DNA of 64,000 nucleotides from assembly GCF_001702265.1 (NCBI RefSeq), contig NZ_MAUE01000015.1, positions 1 to 64,000 of the forward strand, read 5' to 3'. The position numbers and the translations under genes were made by a program. This DNA comes from Pseudomonas aylmerensis (GTDB taxonomy: Bacteria > Pseudomonadota > Gammaproteobacteria > Pseudomonadales > Pseudomonadaceae). How positions within the stretch are numbered: the first letter of the stretch is position 1; each line of letters opens with the position of its first letter. The notes beneath the pieces were generated by a model. That model had not been told where the DNA came from, did no database searches, and saw only the letters and a list, made by a program, of their open reading frames with translations. Of this stretch, positions 1 to 10,477 are shown in pieces.

Positions 1-27
1 TGAACTGGTCAAGTAATCTTGGACACC
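1..27. repeat. Terminal inverted repeat of the IS (left end)
   Basis: It begins TGAACTGG and ends TTGGACACC. The partner at 1218-1244, read on the opposite strand, matches at 22 of 27 positions. Confidence 0.85.
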
Positions 28-37
28 GATTAAGGTT

Positions 38-1173
<1,136 letters not shown>

Positions 1174-1217
1174 ATCCAAACACCTCAGATTTGGACGCCA
1201 TCATAGCGCCCGATTGA

Positions 1218-1244
1218 GGTGTCCAAAATCATTAGGCCAGTTCA
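1218..1244. repeat. Terminal inverted repeat of the IS (right end)
   Basis: This is the partner of 1-27. Immediately outside it, the host sequence is a REP-like core on the minus strand. Confidence 0.85.
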
Positions 1245-1289
1245 AGCCGGCTCCTACAAAGAGCAAAAAGCGCATCCACGATGCGAAGC

Positions 1290-1557
1290 GAGCCGCTTTT
1301 GATCTTGATCTGAGGCGCCCCATTAAACACGCTGGCCGCACGCAGGTTTGAATCCGTGGGTAACCCGGCAGGACGCCGGGTTAGCCGCACTGGGCCAGGG
1401 ATGGCCCATTGCGGTGGCCCACGGATTCAAGCCTGCGTGCGGGCACACCGAGCCTAGGCGAGGTGCCGAGTGTTGGGGCAAGAGCGTTTTGGTTACTTTT
1501 GCGCTGTTCAAAAGTGACCCGCCGTAAGGGCGGAACCCATTGCAGCCGTTACCCAAC
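1290..1557 (-). repeat. Long structured intergenic repeat, copy A
   Basis: This copy matches 10478-10757 in inverted orientation. Conserved blocks include TTCCGCCCTTACGGCGG, CACTTTTGAA, CAAAACGCTCTTGCCCC and CTCGCCTAGGCTCGGTGTG. The centre folds into a cloverleaf: outer arms 1337-1360 and 1418-1441 (24 nt, one G-T mismatch) enclose two hairpins, GTAACCCGGC/GCCGGGTTA and one around the sequence TGGGCCAGGGATGGCCCA. It fills the gap between the IS and the first operon; the 87-codon frame on the minus strand is a by-product of the repeat. Confidence 0.85.
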
Positions 1558-1575
1558 AACGGATCCCCACACAAT

Positions 1576-2931
1576 CTAAGCCCCAATAACCCTCAAAACC
1601 TCATCCGTCACCCGCGCCGCCGTGTGGCGATTCACCGGCACCGGCAAGCCCAGGTGCCCACGCAAAGTGTCGTGGCTGTACTCATGGCGAAACAACCCAC
1701 GCTCACGCAACAGCGGCAACACCTGGTCGGTAAACCGCGCAAAGTCATCCGGCGCGCCCACGTGGATGTTGAAACCATCCACCGCGCCCTCGACAAACCA
1801 GCGCTCGATCTCGTCCGCCACGGTCTTCGGCGAGCCGACGAAACTCGAAAACGGCTTGGCAAAACGCAGCGCCGCCTGACGCAGGGTCAGCTTCTGGTCG
1901 CGGGCCACTTGCTTGATGTTCTCGGCATGCCCGCGATAGCCGTTGCTGCCCAGGTCGCCCAGTTCCGGAAAGGGTTCGTCGAGCGGGTACTGGCTGAAGT
2001 CGTGGTAGTTGAACGGCCGCCCCAGTTGTACCAGCGCCTTGTCCAGGTCCAGCTCGCCATTGCGCGCGCGGTCGATGGCCTGGGCCTCTTCGTCGGTGTC
2101 GGCAATGATCGGCGAAATGCCCGGCAGGATGGTCACGTGGTCAGGGTTGCGCCCCGCCGCTGCGGTGCGTCGCTTGATGTCGCTGTAGTAGGCCTGGGCG
2201 TCCTCGAAGTTACCCACGCCGGCAAAAATCCCCTCGGCATAATTGGCCGCCAGGCTGCGCCCGGACTCGGAGATGCCCGCCTGGAAAATCACCGGCTGAC
2301 CCTGCGCCGAACGCTGGATATTCAACGGCCCGGTCACCGAGAAAAACTCGCCATGGTGGTCGAGACGATGCTGGCGCTGCGGGTCCAGAAAGACCTTGCT
2401 GGCTTTGTCGCGCACGAAGGCGTCGTCCTCGTAGGAATCCCACAGGCCTTGCACCACCTCCAGGTGTTCGGCCGCGCGGCGGTAGCGCTCGGTATGGTCG
2501 ATATGCTGTTCACGGCCAAAGTTGCCAGCCGCGCCTTCAAGGCCCGTGGTGACTACGTTCCAGCCGGCACGCCCGCCGCTGATCAGGTCCAGCGAGGCGA
2601 ACTGCCGCGCGACGTTGAAAGGTTCGGTATAGGAGGTGGTCAACGTCGCCACCAGGCCGATCTTCGAGGTCGCCCCGGCGATGGCCGAGAGCAAAGTCAA
2701 TGGCTCCAGGCGGTTGAGAAAATGCGGCGCCGAATCCGCAGTGATGTAGGGGCTGTCGACGATGAAGACCAGGTCGAACTTGGCCGCTTCCGCCTGCCGC
2801 GCCTGGGCACGGTACCAGTCGATATCGACACTGGCATCGCCCGGGATCTGCGGGTGCAGCCATTCGTTTTGCGCGGTGCCGACACCGGTGAGGATGGCGC
2901 CGAATTTGAGTTGCCGCGGTGCTGTGGACAT
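1576..2931 (-). CDS. NtaA/SnaA/DszA-family flavin-dependent monooxygenase (bacterial luciferase-like)
   Basis: This 451-aa enzyme is predicted to use reduced flavin supplied by a separate reductase to oxidise a small C-S, C-N or related substrate in the cytoplasm. The family signature is clear: RLEPLTLLSAIAG and LVATLTTSYTEPFNVARQFA at the TIM-barrel core, then SGGRAGWNVVTT and GPLNIQRSAQGQPVIFQAG. The ATG at 2931 follows AGGAG and removes the unrelated N-terminal extension of the open frame. It is the last gene of an operon with RidA, an FAD amine oxidase, an ABC importer and a TonB-dependent receptor. No flavin reductase is encoded nearby. It is a paralogue of the enzyme at 24178. The substrate is unknown. 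Confidence 0.9.
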   Translation of the reverse strand: MSTAPRQLKFGAILTGVGTAQNEWLHPQIPGDASVDIDWYRAQARQAEAAKFDLVFIVDSPYITADSAPHFLNRLEPLTLLSAIAGATSKIGLVATLTTSYTEPFNVARQFASLDLISGGRAGWNVVTTGLEGAAGNFGREQHIDHTERYRRAAEHLEVVQGLWDSYEDDAFVRDKASKVFLDPQRQHRLDHHGEFFSVTGPLNIQRSAQGQPVIFQAGISESGRSLAANYAEGIFAGVGNFEDAQAYYSDIKRRTAAAGRNPDHVTILPGISPIIADTDEEAQAIDRARNGELDLDKALVQLGRPFNYHDFSQYPLDEPFPELGDLGSNGYRGHAENIKQVARDQKLTLRQAALRFAKPFSSFVGSPKTVADEIERWFVEGAVDGFNIHVGAPDDFARFTDQVLPLLRERGLFRHEYSHDTLRGHLGLPVPVNRHTAARVTDEVLRVIGA

Positions 2932-2951
2932 GGGAGGTCTCCTGGTTGGCA

Positions 2952-3386
2952 TCAAGCAGTGCGGGCAGCGATGGCTTCGACTTCCACCAGTGCACCGGGC
3001 AGTGGCAACGCCACCACTTGCAACGCCGTACGCGCGGGTTTGTTCGGCTGCTCGGGCGTGCCGAAGAACTGCGTATAGCCACGCTGCAAGCCGGCAAAAT
3101 CGAGCTTGCCGGCCGTCTCTTCGGCGCCGACCAGGAACACGCGCAATTGCACGATATCGCCCAGGTCGAGGTCGTGTTGCTGAAGGATCCTGCGGATCTT
3201 GTTGAACACCGACACGGTCTGCACTTCGGTATCGCCATAGGCCGCCGGCGTGCCCGCCTGGGCATTGGCGTCGTGCAGGTCCGGCAAGGTGCCGCTGACG
3301 AAGATCAGGCTGGCGGAAGCCGGCACGGTGACGGTCTGCGAGATCGGGAAATCGCCGACGCTGGTACGTTGAATGCTGTCGCTCAT
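2952..3386 (-). CDS. RidA family (YjgF/YER057c/UK114) enamine/imine deaminase
   Basis: This 144-residue protein carries typical RidA features, including LIFVSGTLPDL near the N-terminus, NKIRRILQQHDLDLGDIVQLRVFL in the middle and a C-terminal P-ARTALQVVALPLPGALVEVEAIA segment with the conserved arginine of the active site. The family hydrolyses reactive enamines or imines released by amino-acid oxidising enzymes. Its place directly downstream of an FAD amine oxidase suggests it removes the imine made by that enzyme; this is inference. GAGGATCAACACC precedes the ATG. Confidence 0.9.
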   Translation of the reverse strand: MSDSIQRTSVGDFPISQTVTVPASASLIFVSGTLPDLHDANAQAGTPAAYGDTEVQTVSVFNKIRRILQQHDLDLGDIVQLRVFLVGAEETAGKLDFAGLQRGYTQFFGTPEQPNKPARTALQVVALPLPGALVEVEAIAARTA

Positions 3387-3397
3387 GGTGTTGATCC

Positions 3398-4981
3398 TCA
3401 GGAGGCGGCCAGGGCCGCAAGGTGGGTTTGTTGGGTCACGCGCTCAGCCAATTGCGCGACCACATGCCGTGCCGAGTTGGCCGCCGATTCCTGCCAGATG
3501 CCCACGCCGCTTTGCACCAGGCCATCGCCGGCGAAGTACACGCGCCCATGCGCCTGTTCGAGCAAGGCACTGGCGTCGGCGGGGAAGTGTTCGCGTTGCA
3601 GCCACGGGCCTTCGCTGTAGGGAATCTGTTCCCAGGACACGGCCAGCGGGTTGCGCAGGTGTTTCGAGTAGCCCGGGTGCAACAGCTCCACAGCTTCCTT
3701 GGAGGTGGCGTACTGCTTGTCGAACGGCTGGGCGCCAAAGGCCGCGGCGCCCTCCCCGGTCACGTAGCCCGCCACCAGCAGGCCTTCGCGGGTGTTGAGA
3801 TCGTTGCTCGGGTACCACAGCAGGCGCGCCGGGTGCTCGATCCAGGACAGGCCGCCGTAGGTGCGATAGTCGGTCTCCCAGAAGCGCGGCGATTGCCAGG
3901 CCACTTTGGTGGCCTGGTCGCTGCGGGTGCTGAGCAAGGCAGCCTTGATCGGGTCGCTGAAGTCCGTATCGAGCCTGGCCAGCAGCGGCAACGGCAGGGT
4001 CGAGACCAGGTAATCGGCGCGAACCACCTGCTCACGGCCACTCGGGGTGTCGTGGTAGGTGACAGCCACGCCGTCTTCCAACTGGCGGATCTGGCGCACC
4101 TGCGCGCCCAGTTGCACCTGTCCACGAACCCGCTCGTAAAACGCATCGGTGATGCGGTCCATGCCGCCGACCGGCTGGAACATGGTCGCCGAGAATTCCG
4201 GAAACTCGGTGTGCAACAAAGCGCCCCAGAGTTCCGGGTGCAGCAGTTGATCCAGCGCCAGCGGACCACGGCTGGCCGGCAAGGCACCAGGATGCGCGGG
4301 CGATTCCAGGTGCCCCGAACGAATCGTGCCCTCGAAGGCCAGCTCCTGGGACAGGTCGCCATACACCTGCAGGAACGCCAGCAACCGCGTGCGTTCTTCA
4401 CTGCTCAACACATCATCGAGGGCATCGCGCTGCACCGCCTTGGCCAGCAACCCGGACAGGTGCCCGCGCGCATCGTTGATCGCCTGGCCGACGGTGAACG
4501 CCGGCTTGCTCACATCCGGCCGCACCTGAGCGCCATGGCTGCTGTTGACCAGCACTTCGAGGGGCACGCCCAGCTCGCTGCAGTAGTCGAGAATCGTGCG
4601 GTGCTGGCTGGGGATGCGCGCAGGGCCGGCGTTGAAATACAGGCCCTGATCGAATGCCACGGTCTGCGTGCGGCCGTCCTTGTAGTCGACGCGGTCGCCG
4701 TTGCGCAGGGTCCAGGTGCGTCCGCCGACCCGCTCACGCGCCTCCAGCACTTGCACACTGAAGCCGGCGCGGGTCAATTCCAGGGCGGTGACCAGCCCGG
4801 CAATCCCGGCACCGAGCACCAGCACGCGGGTGCCCTGCCCCAGGCCTTCCTTGAGTTTCAGCGGTTGCGGGCGGCGGTGGGATGAAGGCCCCAGGCCCAA
4901 TACCGCGAGCGCATCCTTGACGGCTTTTTCGCCGCCGACCGCAGCAATGCTGGACAGCGCTTCACGTCGTGTCAGTCCCAT
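3398..4981 (-). CDS. Flavin-containing monoamine/L-amino-acid oxidase family protein
   Basis: This 527-aa enzyme is predicted to oxidise an amine or amino acid to an imine with FAD. The FAD-binding Rossmann motif is at about residues 53-85 ([17 protein letters not shown], then [11 protein letters not shown]), followed by the amine_oxidase domain and a C-terminal FAD contact ([21 protein letters not shown]). The N-terminus has a twin arginine (TRREAL) but no clear hydrophobic stretch, so export is doubtful. AAGGAGGATTTGAC precedes the ATG. It sits between the substrate-binding protein gene and ridA. Substrate class (amine versus amino acid) cannot be read from sequence. Confidence 0.88.
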   Translation of the reverse strand: MGLTRREALSSIAAVGGEKAVKDALAVLGLGPSSHRRPQPLKLKEGLGQGTRVLVLGAGIAGLVTALELTRAGFSVQVLEARERVGGRTWTLRNGDRVDYKDGRTQTVAFDQGLYFNAGPARIPSQHRTILDYCSELGVPLEVLVNSSHGAQVRPDVSKPAFTVGQAINDARGHLSGLLAKAVQRDALDDVLSSEERTRLLAFLQVYGDLSQELAFEGTIRSGHLESPAHPGALPASRGPLALDQLLHPELWGALLHTEFPEFSATMFQPVGGMDRITDAFYERVRGQVQLGAQVRQIRQLEDGVAVTYHDTPSGREQVVRADYLVSTLPLPLLARLDTDFSDPIKAALLSTRSDQATKVAWQSPRFWETDYRTYGGLSWIEHPARLLWYPSNDLNTREGLLVAGYVTGEGAAAFGAQPFDKQYATSKEAVELLHPGYSKHLRNPLAVSWEQIPYSEGPWLQREHFPADASALLEQAHGRVYFAGDGLVQSGVGIWQESAANSARHVVAQLAERVTQQTHLAALAAS

Positions 4982-4993
4982 GTCAAATCCTCC

Positions 4994-5917
4994 TTAATCC
5001 GGCAGGCCCGGTGGGTTGATCAGCGACTTGTCGACCCGCTCCACGTCCAGGCCCCAGCGTTGCAGCACCTGCTCGTATTGGCCGCCGGCAATCGCGCCTT
5101 CCAGCGCGGTGTGGATCGGCTTGACCAGACCATTGTCCTTGCGCGTGGTCACGGCGATATCCGCCTGCAACGGCCAGCCACCGTTGACGGTGCCGACGCG
5201 CTTGATGCCGCCGGTGATCGCGGCGGAATAGGCGTACACCGAGTTCGGCCCGAACAGCGCATCACTGCGCCCGGACTGCACCGCCAGTTGCGCAGCGGCC
5301 TGGTCGTCGAAGTACTGCAACAGCGCAGGCTTGCGGCCGGCCTTTTCATTGGCGTCGTTCCAGGCCAGCAGGACTTTTTCCTGGTTGGTGCCGGAACCGA
5401 CGATGATCTTCAGCCCGGCAATGTCCTCGGCCTGTTTGATCTCAGTGATCTTGCTGGTGCTCTTCACGTAGAAGCCCAGCACGTCCTGGCGATAGGTGGC
5501 GAAGTCAAAGCGCTTCTTGCGCGCCTCGGTCACGGTGACGTTGCTGATCACCGCGTCGTATTTGCCCGAACTGACACCCAGGGGCCAGTCTTCCCAACTG
5601 GTCTGCACCACGTTGAGTTGCAGGCCGAGGCTGTCGGCCACCAGTTGCGCGGTATCGGCCTCGCTGCCGATGGTGGTCTTGTCGTCACTGGCGAGCAGCG
5701 CCAGGGGCGGCCCGGCGACACCGGACACGGCGACGGTGAACTTGCCCGGCTGGGCGAACTTGAAGCCTGGCGGGATCTGCGCGATCGCCGCTTCATTGCG
5801 CGGCACATGAATGCGCACGCGGTCAGGGCTGAGGTCAACCTGTTGCACGGCGAAGGCGCTTTGCGCGGTGCTGACGGCCAGCGCCAGCAGGGCCACGCGG
5901 GCTGTGGTGATAAACAT
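4994..5917 (-). CDS. Periplasmic substrate-binding protein of a polar amino-acid-type ABC importer (SBP_bac_3)
   Basis: The 307-residue protein has a Sec signal peptide (RVALLALAVSTAQSAFA) and the family-3 solute-binding fold, with VSGVAGPPLALLA, IVGSGTNQEKVLLAW and a segment naming amino acid binding proteins (KYDAVISNVTVTEARKKRFDFA). It is preceded by AGGAGTGACTGCCC. It is one of three adjacent genes for a complete importer (binding protein, ATPase, permease). The N-terminal extension of about 60 residues before the first strand is longer than usual. The ligand is probably the substrate of the downstream oxidase or monooxygenase. Confidence 0.88.
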   Translation of the reverse strand: MFITTARVALLALAVSTAQSAFAVQQVDLSPDRVRIHVPRNEAAIAQIPPGFKFAQPGKFTVAVSGVAGPPLALLASDDKTTIGSEADTAQLVADSLGLQLNVVQTSWEDWPLGVSSGKYDAVISNVTVTEARKKRFDFATYRQDVLGFYVKSTSKITEIKQAEDIAGLKIIVGSGTNQEKVLLAWNDANEKAGRKPALLQYFDDQAAAQLAVQSGRSDALFGPNSVYAYSAAITGGIKRVGTVNGGWPLQADIAVTTRKDNGLVKPIHTALEGAIAGGQYEQVLQRWGLDVERVDKSLINPPGLPD

Positions 5918-5935
5918 GGGCAGTCACTCCTTGAA

Positions 5936-6709
5936 CTAAAGCACCTTGCCGAGAAAGGCCACGGTGCGGGGATGTCGGGGTTGGCGGAAAATTTGTTCGG
6001 GCGGGCCTTCTTCAATCAACTGCCCGTCACAGAGGAACACCACGTGATCGGCCACTTCGCGGGCAAAGCCGATTTCGTGGGTGACGATCACCAGGGTCAC
6101 GCCCAATTGGGTCAGGCCCTTGATCACGTCGAGCACCTCGCCCACCAGTTCCGGGTCGAGGGCCGAGGTCGGTTCATCGAACAGCAGCACCTTGGGGTCC
6201 AGCGCCAGGGCGCGGGCGATGGCGACGCGCTGTTGCTGGCCGCCGGAGAGCTGGCGCGGGTAGGCGTCGACCTTGTCGGCCAGGCCCACCTTGGCCAGCA
6301 GTTCACTGGCCTTGGCCTGCGCCTCGGCCTTGCTCCAGCGCTTGTGGGCCAAAGGCGCCTCGGCGATGTTTTCCCAGGCAGTGAGGTGCGGGAACAGGTT
6401 GAAGTTCTGGAACACGAAACCGACGTCGATACGCCGCTTGAGAATCTCGCGCTCCTTGAGTTCATAGAGCAGGTCGCCCTTGCGCCGGTAGCCGACGTAT
6501 TCACCGTCGATGGTGATGTGCCCGCTGTCGATCTTCTCCAGGTGGTTGATGGTGCGCAGCAGGGTGGATTTGCCCGAGCCCGAAGGCCCGAGAATCACCG
6601 TGACCTTGCCCGGATCGATGGTCAGGTCGATGTCCTTGAGCACCTGCTGGTTGCCAAAGCGCTTGCCCACGCCCTGGATCTGGATACGCCCTGCGCGTGC
6701 TTCAGCCAT
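5936..6709 (-). CDS. ABC transporter ATP-binding protein, polar amino-acid uptake type
   Basis: This 257-aa ATPase energises the importer. Walker A (GPSGSGKST) is near residue 42, the Q-loop is in VFQNFNLFPHLTAWEN, the signature LSGGQQQRVAIARAL and Walker B VLLFDEPTSALDPE follow, with the H-loop in VTHEIGFA. The VFQNFNLFPHLT motif and the insertion on either side are typical of GlnQ/HisP relatives. Its start overlaps the permease stop by eight bases, so the two are translationally coupled. Confidence 0.93.
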   Translation of the reverse strand: MAEARAGRIQIQGVGKRFGNQQVLKDIDLTIDPGKVTVILGPSGSGKSTLLRTINHLEKIDSGHITIDGEYVGYRRKGDLLYELKEREILKRRIDVGFVFQNFNLFPHLTAWENIAEAPLAHKRWSKAEAQAKASELLAKVGLADKVDAYPRQLSGGQQQRVAIARALALDPKVLLFDEPTSALDPELVGEVLDVIKGLTQLGVTLVIVTHEIGFAREVADHVVFLCDGQLIEEGPPEQIFRQPRHPRTVAFLGKVL

Positions 6710-7673
6710 GGGTTTTCTCCTTCAGCCAGCCACGTATGCGTTGCAGCGGCGTGGGCGGCAACACGCGCGCGGTGCCCCGTGCAAAGTGGCGCTCGACGTA
6801 GTACTGCGCGCTGGTGAGCACGGTGGTGATGATCAGGTACCAGACGGTCGCGACGATCAGCAGCGGGATCACCGCCTGGGTGCGGTTGTAGATGACCTGC
6901 ACGGTGTAGAACAGCTCCGGCAGGGCCAGCACGTAGACAATCGAGGTGCCCTTGACCAGGCCGATGATTTCGTTGAAACCCGACGGCAGGATCGAGCGCA
7001 GCGCCTGGGGCAGGATGATCCGGAAGATCCGCCGCGAAGCCGGCAGCCCCAGGGCCGCCGCGGCCTCATGCTGGCCGGCGTCGACGCCGATCAGGCCGCC
7101 GCGAATGATCTCGGCCGCATAGGCCGCCTGCATCAGGCTCAGGCCGAGCACCGCCACGGTGAATTGGCTGAGCACGTCCACCGTCGACCACTCGGCGAAG
7201 ACCACGCTGGTGAATGGCACGCCGAGCACGATGTGGTCGTACAGGTACGCGAAGTTGTAGAGGATGATCAGCACCAGCAGCGCCGGCATCGAGCGGAAAA
7301 ACCAGATATAGCCCCAGGCCAGGGCCGCCAGCAGCGGCGACCCCGACAGCCGCGCCAGCGCCAGCGCGGTGCCGAGGATGATGCTGAACACGGTGCTCAG
7401 CAGGGTCAGCAACAGCGTCTGGCCGAGGCCGCGCAGCACCGACGGCGAGAAGAACCACTGCCCGAACACGCCCCACTCCCAGCGTGGGTTGGTGGCCAGG
7501 GAGTGCACGATGGCGAGCAGCACCAGCGCGGCAAAGATCGACCCTGCCCAACGCCAGGGGTGCCGGGCCGGCACCACCTGCAGGGCCTTGATCGGCGTGG
7601 AGACACGGCTCTGGCGAACCGGCTGGTCGGTGACCTCATCAATCAGGTCATAGGATTTGGCGACAATGGGCAT
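6702..7673 (-). CDS. ABC transporter permease, His/Glu/Gln/Arg type
   Basis: The 323-residue inner-membrane protein has a cytoplasmic N-terminal tail of about 50 residues, then a transmembrane segment (AGSIFAALVLLAIVHSLA) and the BPD_transp_1 core with FFRSMPALLVLIILYNF and the EAA-type loop (QHEAAAALGLPASRRIFRIILPQALR). One permease gene is present, so the transporter may be a homodimer. GAGGAATAAACC precedes the ATG. It lies just downstream of the TonB-dependent receptor gene. Confidence 0.92.
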   Translation of the reverse strand: MPIVAKSYDLIDEVTDQPVRQSRVSTPIKALQVVPARHPWRWAGSIFAALVLLAIVHSLATNPRWEWGVFGQWFFSPSVLRGLGQTLLLTLLSTVFSIILGTALALARLSGSPLLAALAWGYIWFFRSMPALLVLIILYNFAYLYDHIVLGVPFTSVVFAEWSTVDVLSQFTVAVLGLSLMQAAYAAEIIRGGLIGVDAGQHEAAAALGLPASRRIFRIILPQALRSILPSGFNEIIGLVKGTSIVYVLALPELFYTVQVIYNRTQAVIPLLIVATVWYLIITTVLTSAQYYVERHFARGTARVLPPTPLQRIRGWLKEKTHG

Positions 7674-7689
7674 GGTTTATTCCTCGGCC

Positions 7690-10083
7690 TTAGAAGGCAT
7701 AGGTCAAGCGGGTGTAGTAGTAGCCACCGGTAAAACCGAAGGGCGAATAGGTGCCGTAGCTGCTGACCATGGTGCTGCTGGGTACGCCTTGTTTCTTGGG
7801 GTAGACGTCGAACAGGTTCTTGGCCCCGATGGCCACGTTGAGGTCTTTGGTGAGGTTGTAGCCAAGGTCGAGGTCGGTGATCCATTTGGCGCTGTAGACC
7901 CGGTCGAGGCTGCGGTCATCGGAGACGTTGACCTCCTTGTAGGAGCCGTAGCGGGTCAGGGCCAGGTTGAGGTTGAAGCGGTCGATGCTCCAGTCGCCGC
8001 CCAGGATCAGCTTGGTGCTGGGCTGCACACCGGTGATCAGGTTGCGCGCCTGGCGGTCCATCAGGTCATAGGCGGTGCCCAGGATCGTGGTCGACTCCTT
8101 GTAGTTGAGGATCTTGGTCTGGTTCCAGTTGAACGCCGCCGTCCACTTCAGCGCGCCGTATTGGCCCAGGTCCTGGCTGTAGTTGCCGACCAGGTCCAGG
8201 CCTTTGGTGCGGGTGTCGGCACCGTTGATGAAGTACTGCCCGCCGGAGGTGGAGGTGATGCCGTTGCCTTGCAGTACCTGGGTGATTTCGGGGCCGAGCA
8301 AGGTGCCGGTGAGGGTGATGCGGTCACGCAGGTTGATCACGTAGGCGTCGGCGGTGAAGTTCAGGCGATCGGTGGGCGTCAGGGTGAAACCGAGGCTGAA
8401 GTTGGTCGAGCGCTCGGGCTTGAGTTCCTCGGCACCGAGGGCCTTGGCCGCCGCCGAACCGACCGGCAGCACGCCGTAGTTGATCGACTGGTACACCCCG
8501 TTCACCACGCCGTACGTGGTCGAGCGCGCACTGAACAGGCTGTTGGCCAGGGACGGTGCACGGAAGCCATTGCTCACGGTGGCGCGTACGGCGAACTGCG
8601 GGGTGAAGTCATAGCGGGTGGTCAGCTTGCCGCTGCGGGTCGCGCCCACGCCCTGGTTGTAGTGTTCGTAGCGAAAGGCGGTGCCCACGTACCAGTCCGG
8701 CACGGGGTTGAAGCCGACGTCGACATAGCTGGCCAGGCTGTTGCGCGAGGCGCTGCTTTCTTCATCCGGCGAAATGCCGTTGGTGACCTGCGCCCCGGAC
8801 GATGCACAGTTGCCCGGCGCCACGCAGTAGCCGCCGTTGGCATAGGACGCGTAATCACCGGCCTGGACCTCATAGGTGTCACGTCGATGCTCGAAGCCGT
8901 AACTCAGGTCCAGGGGCTTTTGCAGGCCGATGTCGAAACCGCGCTTGAAGTCGAGGTTGGTGGTGAGCTCGGTGGAAATCCAGGTGCCGGAGGTGAAGTG
9001 GTTCGGCGTGGCCTCGCCCAGCGACGGGTTCTGGTTATGCGTGGTGCCCTGCTCTGCGTCGTTGCGCCCGTAAGTGGTGGACAAGTCCCAGTCCCACTCG
9101 CCGACCGTGCCTTTGCCACCCAACGCGGCCTGGAAATCATCCTCGTCGATAAACCAGGTCGGCGTGTAGCCGCCAGGGTAACCGTTGGGTCCGGTGGTAA
9201 TGGTGTTGGTGATGGTCGGCAGGCGGAAGTTCTGGCCCTGCTCGGCCTTGCGTCGCGAATAGGTGGTGAAGGAGTAGAGGCTGAAGCTGTCGTCGATCGG
9301 CAACTCGGCGTTGTAGCCCAGGGTCAGCAGGTTGGTCTTGGGGGTGCCGTAGCCGCCGTAGGTGGAGCGCCCGGCCTGCTCATAGGCCTGGGCGTACGTG
9401 TAGCCGTTGGCGCTGGCCTTGTTGTCATCGTTCTGGCTGCGTGCATCCAGCGCCAGCTGCACGATGCCGCCGTTGCCGATTTCAAAGCCCTTGTTGAGGC
9501 TTTGCTGCACGGTCTGTTTCTTGCCGTCATAACCCTGGCCGACATTGGTCACCGAGGTGCCGCTGGTGTCGGCCTTGAGGATCACGTTGATCACCCCGGC
9601 GATGGCATCCGAGCCGTACTGGGCAGCGGCGCCGTCGCGCAGCACTTCCACATGGTCGATGGCGCTGATGGGGATCAGGTCGAGGTCGGCCGGCGCCGCG
9701 CCGGTGTTGATGCCGTTGATATTCAAGGTCGCGGCCGTGTGGCGGCGCTTGCCATTGACCAGCACCAGCACTTCGGCGGCGCTCATGCCGCGCAGGTTGG
9801 GTGCGCGGGCAATGCCGCTGGCGTCCCAGCCGGTCTTTTCCGGCAGGGTCAGCGACGGGATCACCGCGCTCAGCGCTTCCATCAGACCGGGCTTGCCGGT
9901 GCTCTGCAATTGCTTGGCGCTGACCACATCGATCGGCACCGGGCTGCTGGTGACCGTGCGTTGTTCGGCGCCACGGTTACCGGTGACCACCACGGTAGAC
10001 AGGGTGCTGTCGTCCTGGGCCTGGGCCGCAGCGGCCAGGATTGCCAGGGCCACTACGGCGGTCGGTTGTAAAACGTGCTTCAT
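7690..10083 (-). CDS. TonB-dependent outer-membrane receptor
   Basis: This 797-aa protein is a beta-barrel active transporter energised by TonB. A signal peptide (VVALAILAAAAQAQ) is followed by a TonB-box-like STVVVTGNR, a plug domain (SSPVPIDVVSAKQL to GVINVILKADTSG) and a barrel ending in aromatic YYYTRLTYAF. The ATG at 10083 has GGAG seven bases upstream; the GTG two codons earlier is too close. There is no N-terminal STN domain, so it should not signal to a sigma regulator. As first gene of the operon it probably brings in the compound used by the downstream importer and oxygenases. Confidence 0.92.
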   Translation of the reverse strand: MKHVLQPTAVVALAILAAAAQAQDDSTLSTVVVTGNRGAEQRTVTSSPVPIDVVSAKQLQSTGKPGLMEALSAVIPSLTLPEKTGWDASGIARAPNLRGMSAAEVLVLVNGKRRHTAATLNINGINTGAAPADLDLIPISAIDHVEVLRDGAAAQYGSDAIAGVINVILKADTSGTSVTNVGQGYDGKKQTVQQSLNKGFEIGNGGIVQLALDARSQNDDNKASANGYTYAQAYEQAGRSTYGGYGTPKTNLLTLGYNAELPIDDSFSLYSFTTYSRRKAEQGQNFRLPTITNTITTGPNGYPGGYTPTWFIDEDDFQAALGGKGTVGEWDWDLSTTYGRNDAEQGTTHNQNPSLGEATPNHFTSGTWISTELTTNLDFKRGFDIGLQKPLDLSYGFEHRRDTYEVQAGDYASYANGGYCVAPGNCASSGAQVTNGISPDEESSASRNSLASYVDVGFNPVPDWYVGTAFRYEHYNQGVGATRSGKLTTRYDFTPQFAVRATVSNGFRAPSLANSLFSARSTTYGVVNGVYQSINYGVLPVGSAAAKALGAEELKPERSTNFSLGFTLTPTDRLNFTADAYVINLRDRITLTGTLLGPEITQVLQGNGITSTSGGQYFINGADTRTKGLDLVGNYSQDLGQYGALKWTAAFNWNQTKILNYKESTTILGTAYDLMDRQARNLITGVQPSTKLILGGDWSIDRFNLNLALTRYGSYKEVNVSDDRSLDRVYSAKWITDLDLGYNLTKDLNVAIGAKNLFDVYPKKQGVPSSTMVSSYGTYSPFGFTGGYYYTRLTYAF

Positions 10084-10329
10084 AGCCACTCCAGACTTTC
10101 CAAATCGCGAGGTCGGGCAATCACGCGGTCGTGTGCGGTGCTCGATGTTTTTTCAAGGGGTGTTGCGGCGATTGGAACTAGGTGTGGGGCAGGTGTGGGG
10201 ATTGAATTGGCAACATACGTTGAACTCCCTTCCAACGATTCTGCCGCGGGGCGCGTGACCCGGTTGTGGCGGGCAGAATCTGAATTACGCTGGGTACCAT
10301 CCGAGGTCAGGGGTAGGCTGTTGGATTCA

Positions 10330-10445
10330 ACATAAAGGAATGGATATCAAAAATATAATGCTATTTGGGCATAAGCTAATATTCTCTAAATTCATTATTT
10401 GTGAATTGTTTTATTCTTGTTGGTAATGTCTTTTTGAGATTATGT
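10330..10445 (-). promoter_or_regulatory. AT-rich upstream region of the receptor operon, probable promoter and regulator site
   Basis: A stretch of about 115 bases is far more AT-rich than its surroundings and contains repeated ATAA/TTAT-type motifs, including TTTATG, TTATGCCC and AATAATGAATTTAG read on the minus strand. It lies about 250-360 bases upstream of the receptor ATG. Such islands often hold LysR-type (CysB-like) sites in sulfur-responsive promoters, but no specific consensus can be confirmed. The sequence between it and the ATG (10090-10329) shows no gene. Confidence 0.35.
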
Positions 10446-10477
10446 TTGGTGCGGGGTGAGGGTGCATATCCGTTATC

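Noticed and set aside
1323..1586. 87-codon minus-strand frame in repeat copy A
   Set aside because: It follows the repeat itself and is shared with copy B in altered form at the covarying arms; no ribosome-binding site.
1540..3078. Long plus-strand frame (512 codons) opposite the monooxygenase and RidA genes
   Set aside because: It is a shadow of high-GC genes on the other strand; product is Arg/His-rich and resembles no family.
7657..10071. 804-codon plus-strand frame opposite the receptor
   Set aside because: It mirrors the receptor gene, which has signal peptide, plug and barrel marks; the frame has none.
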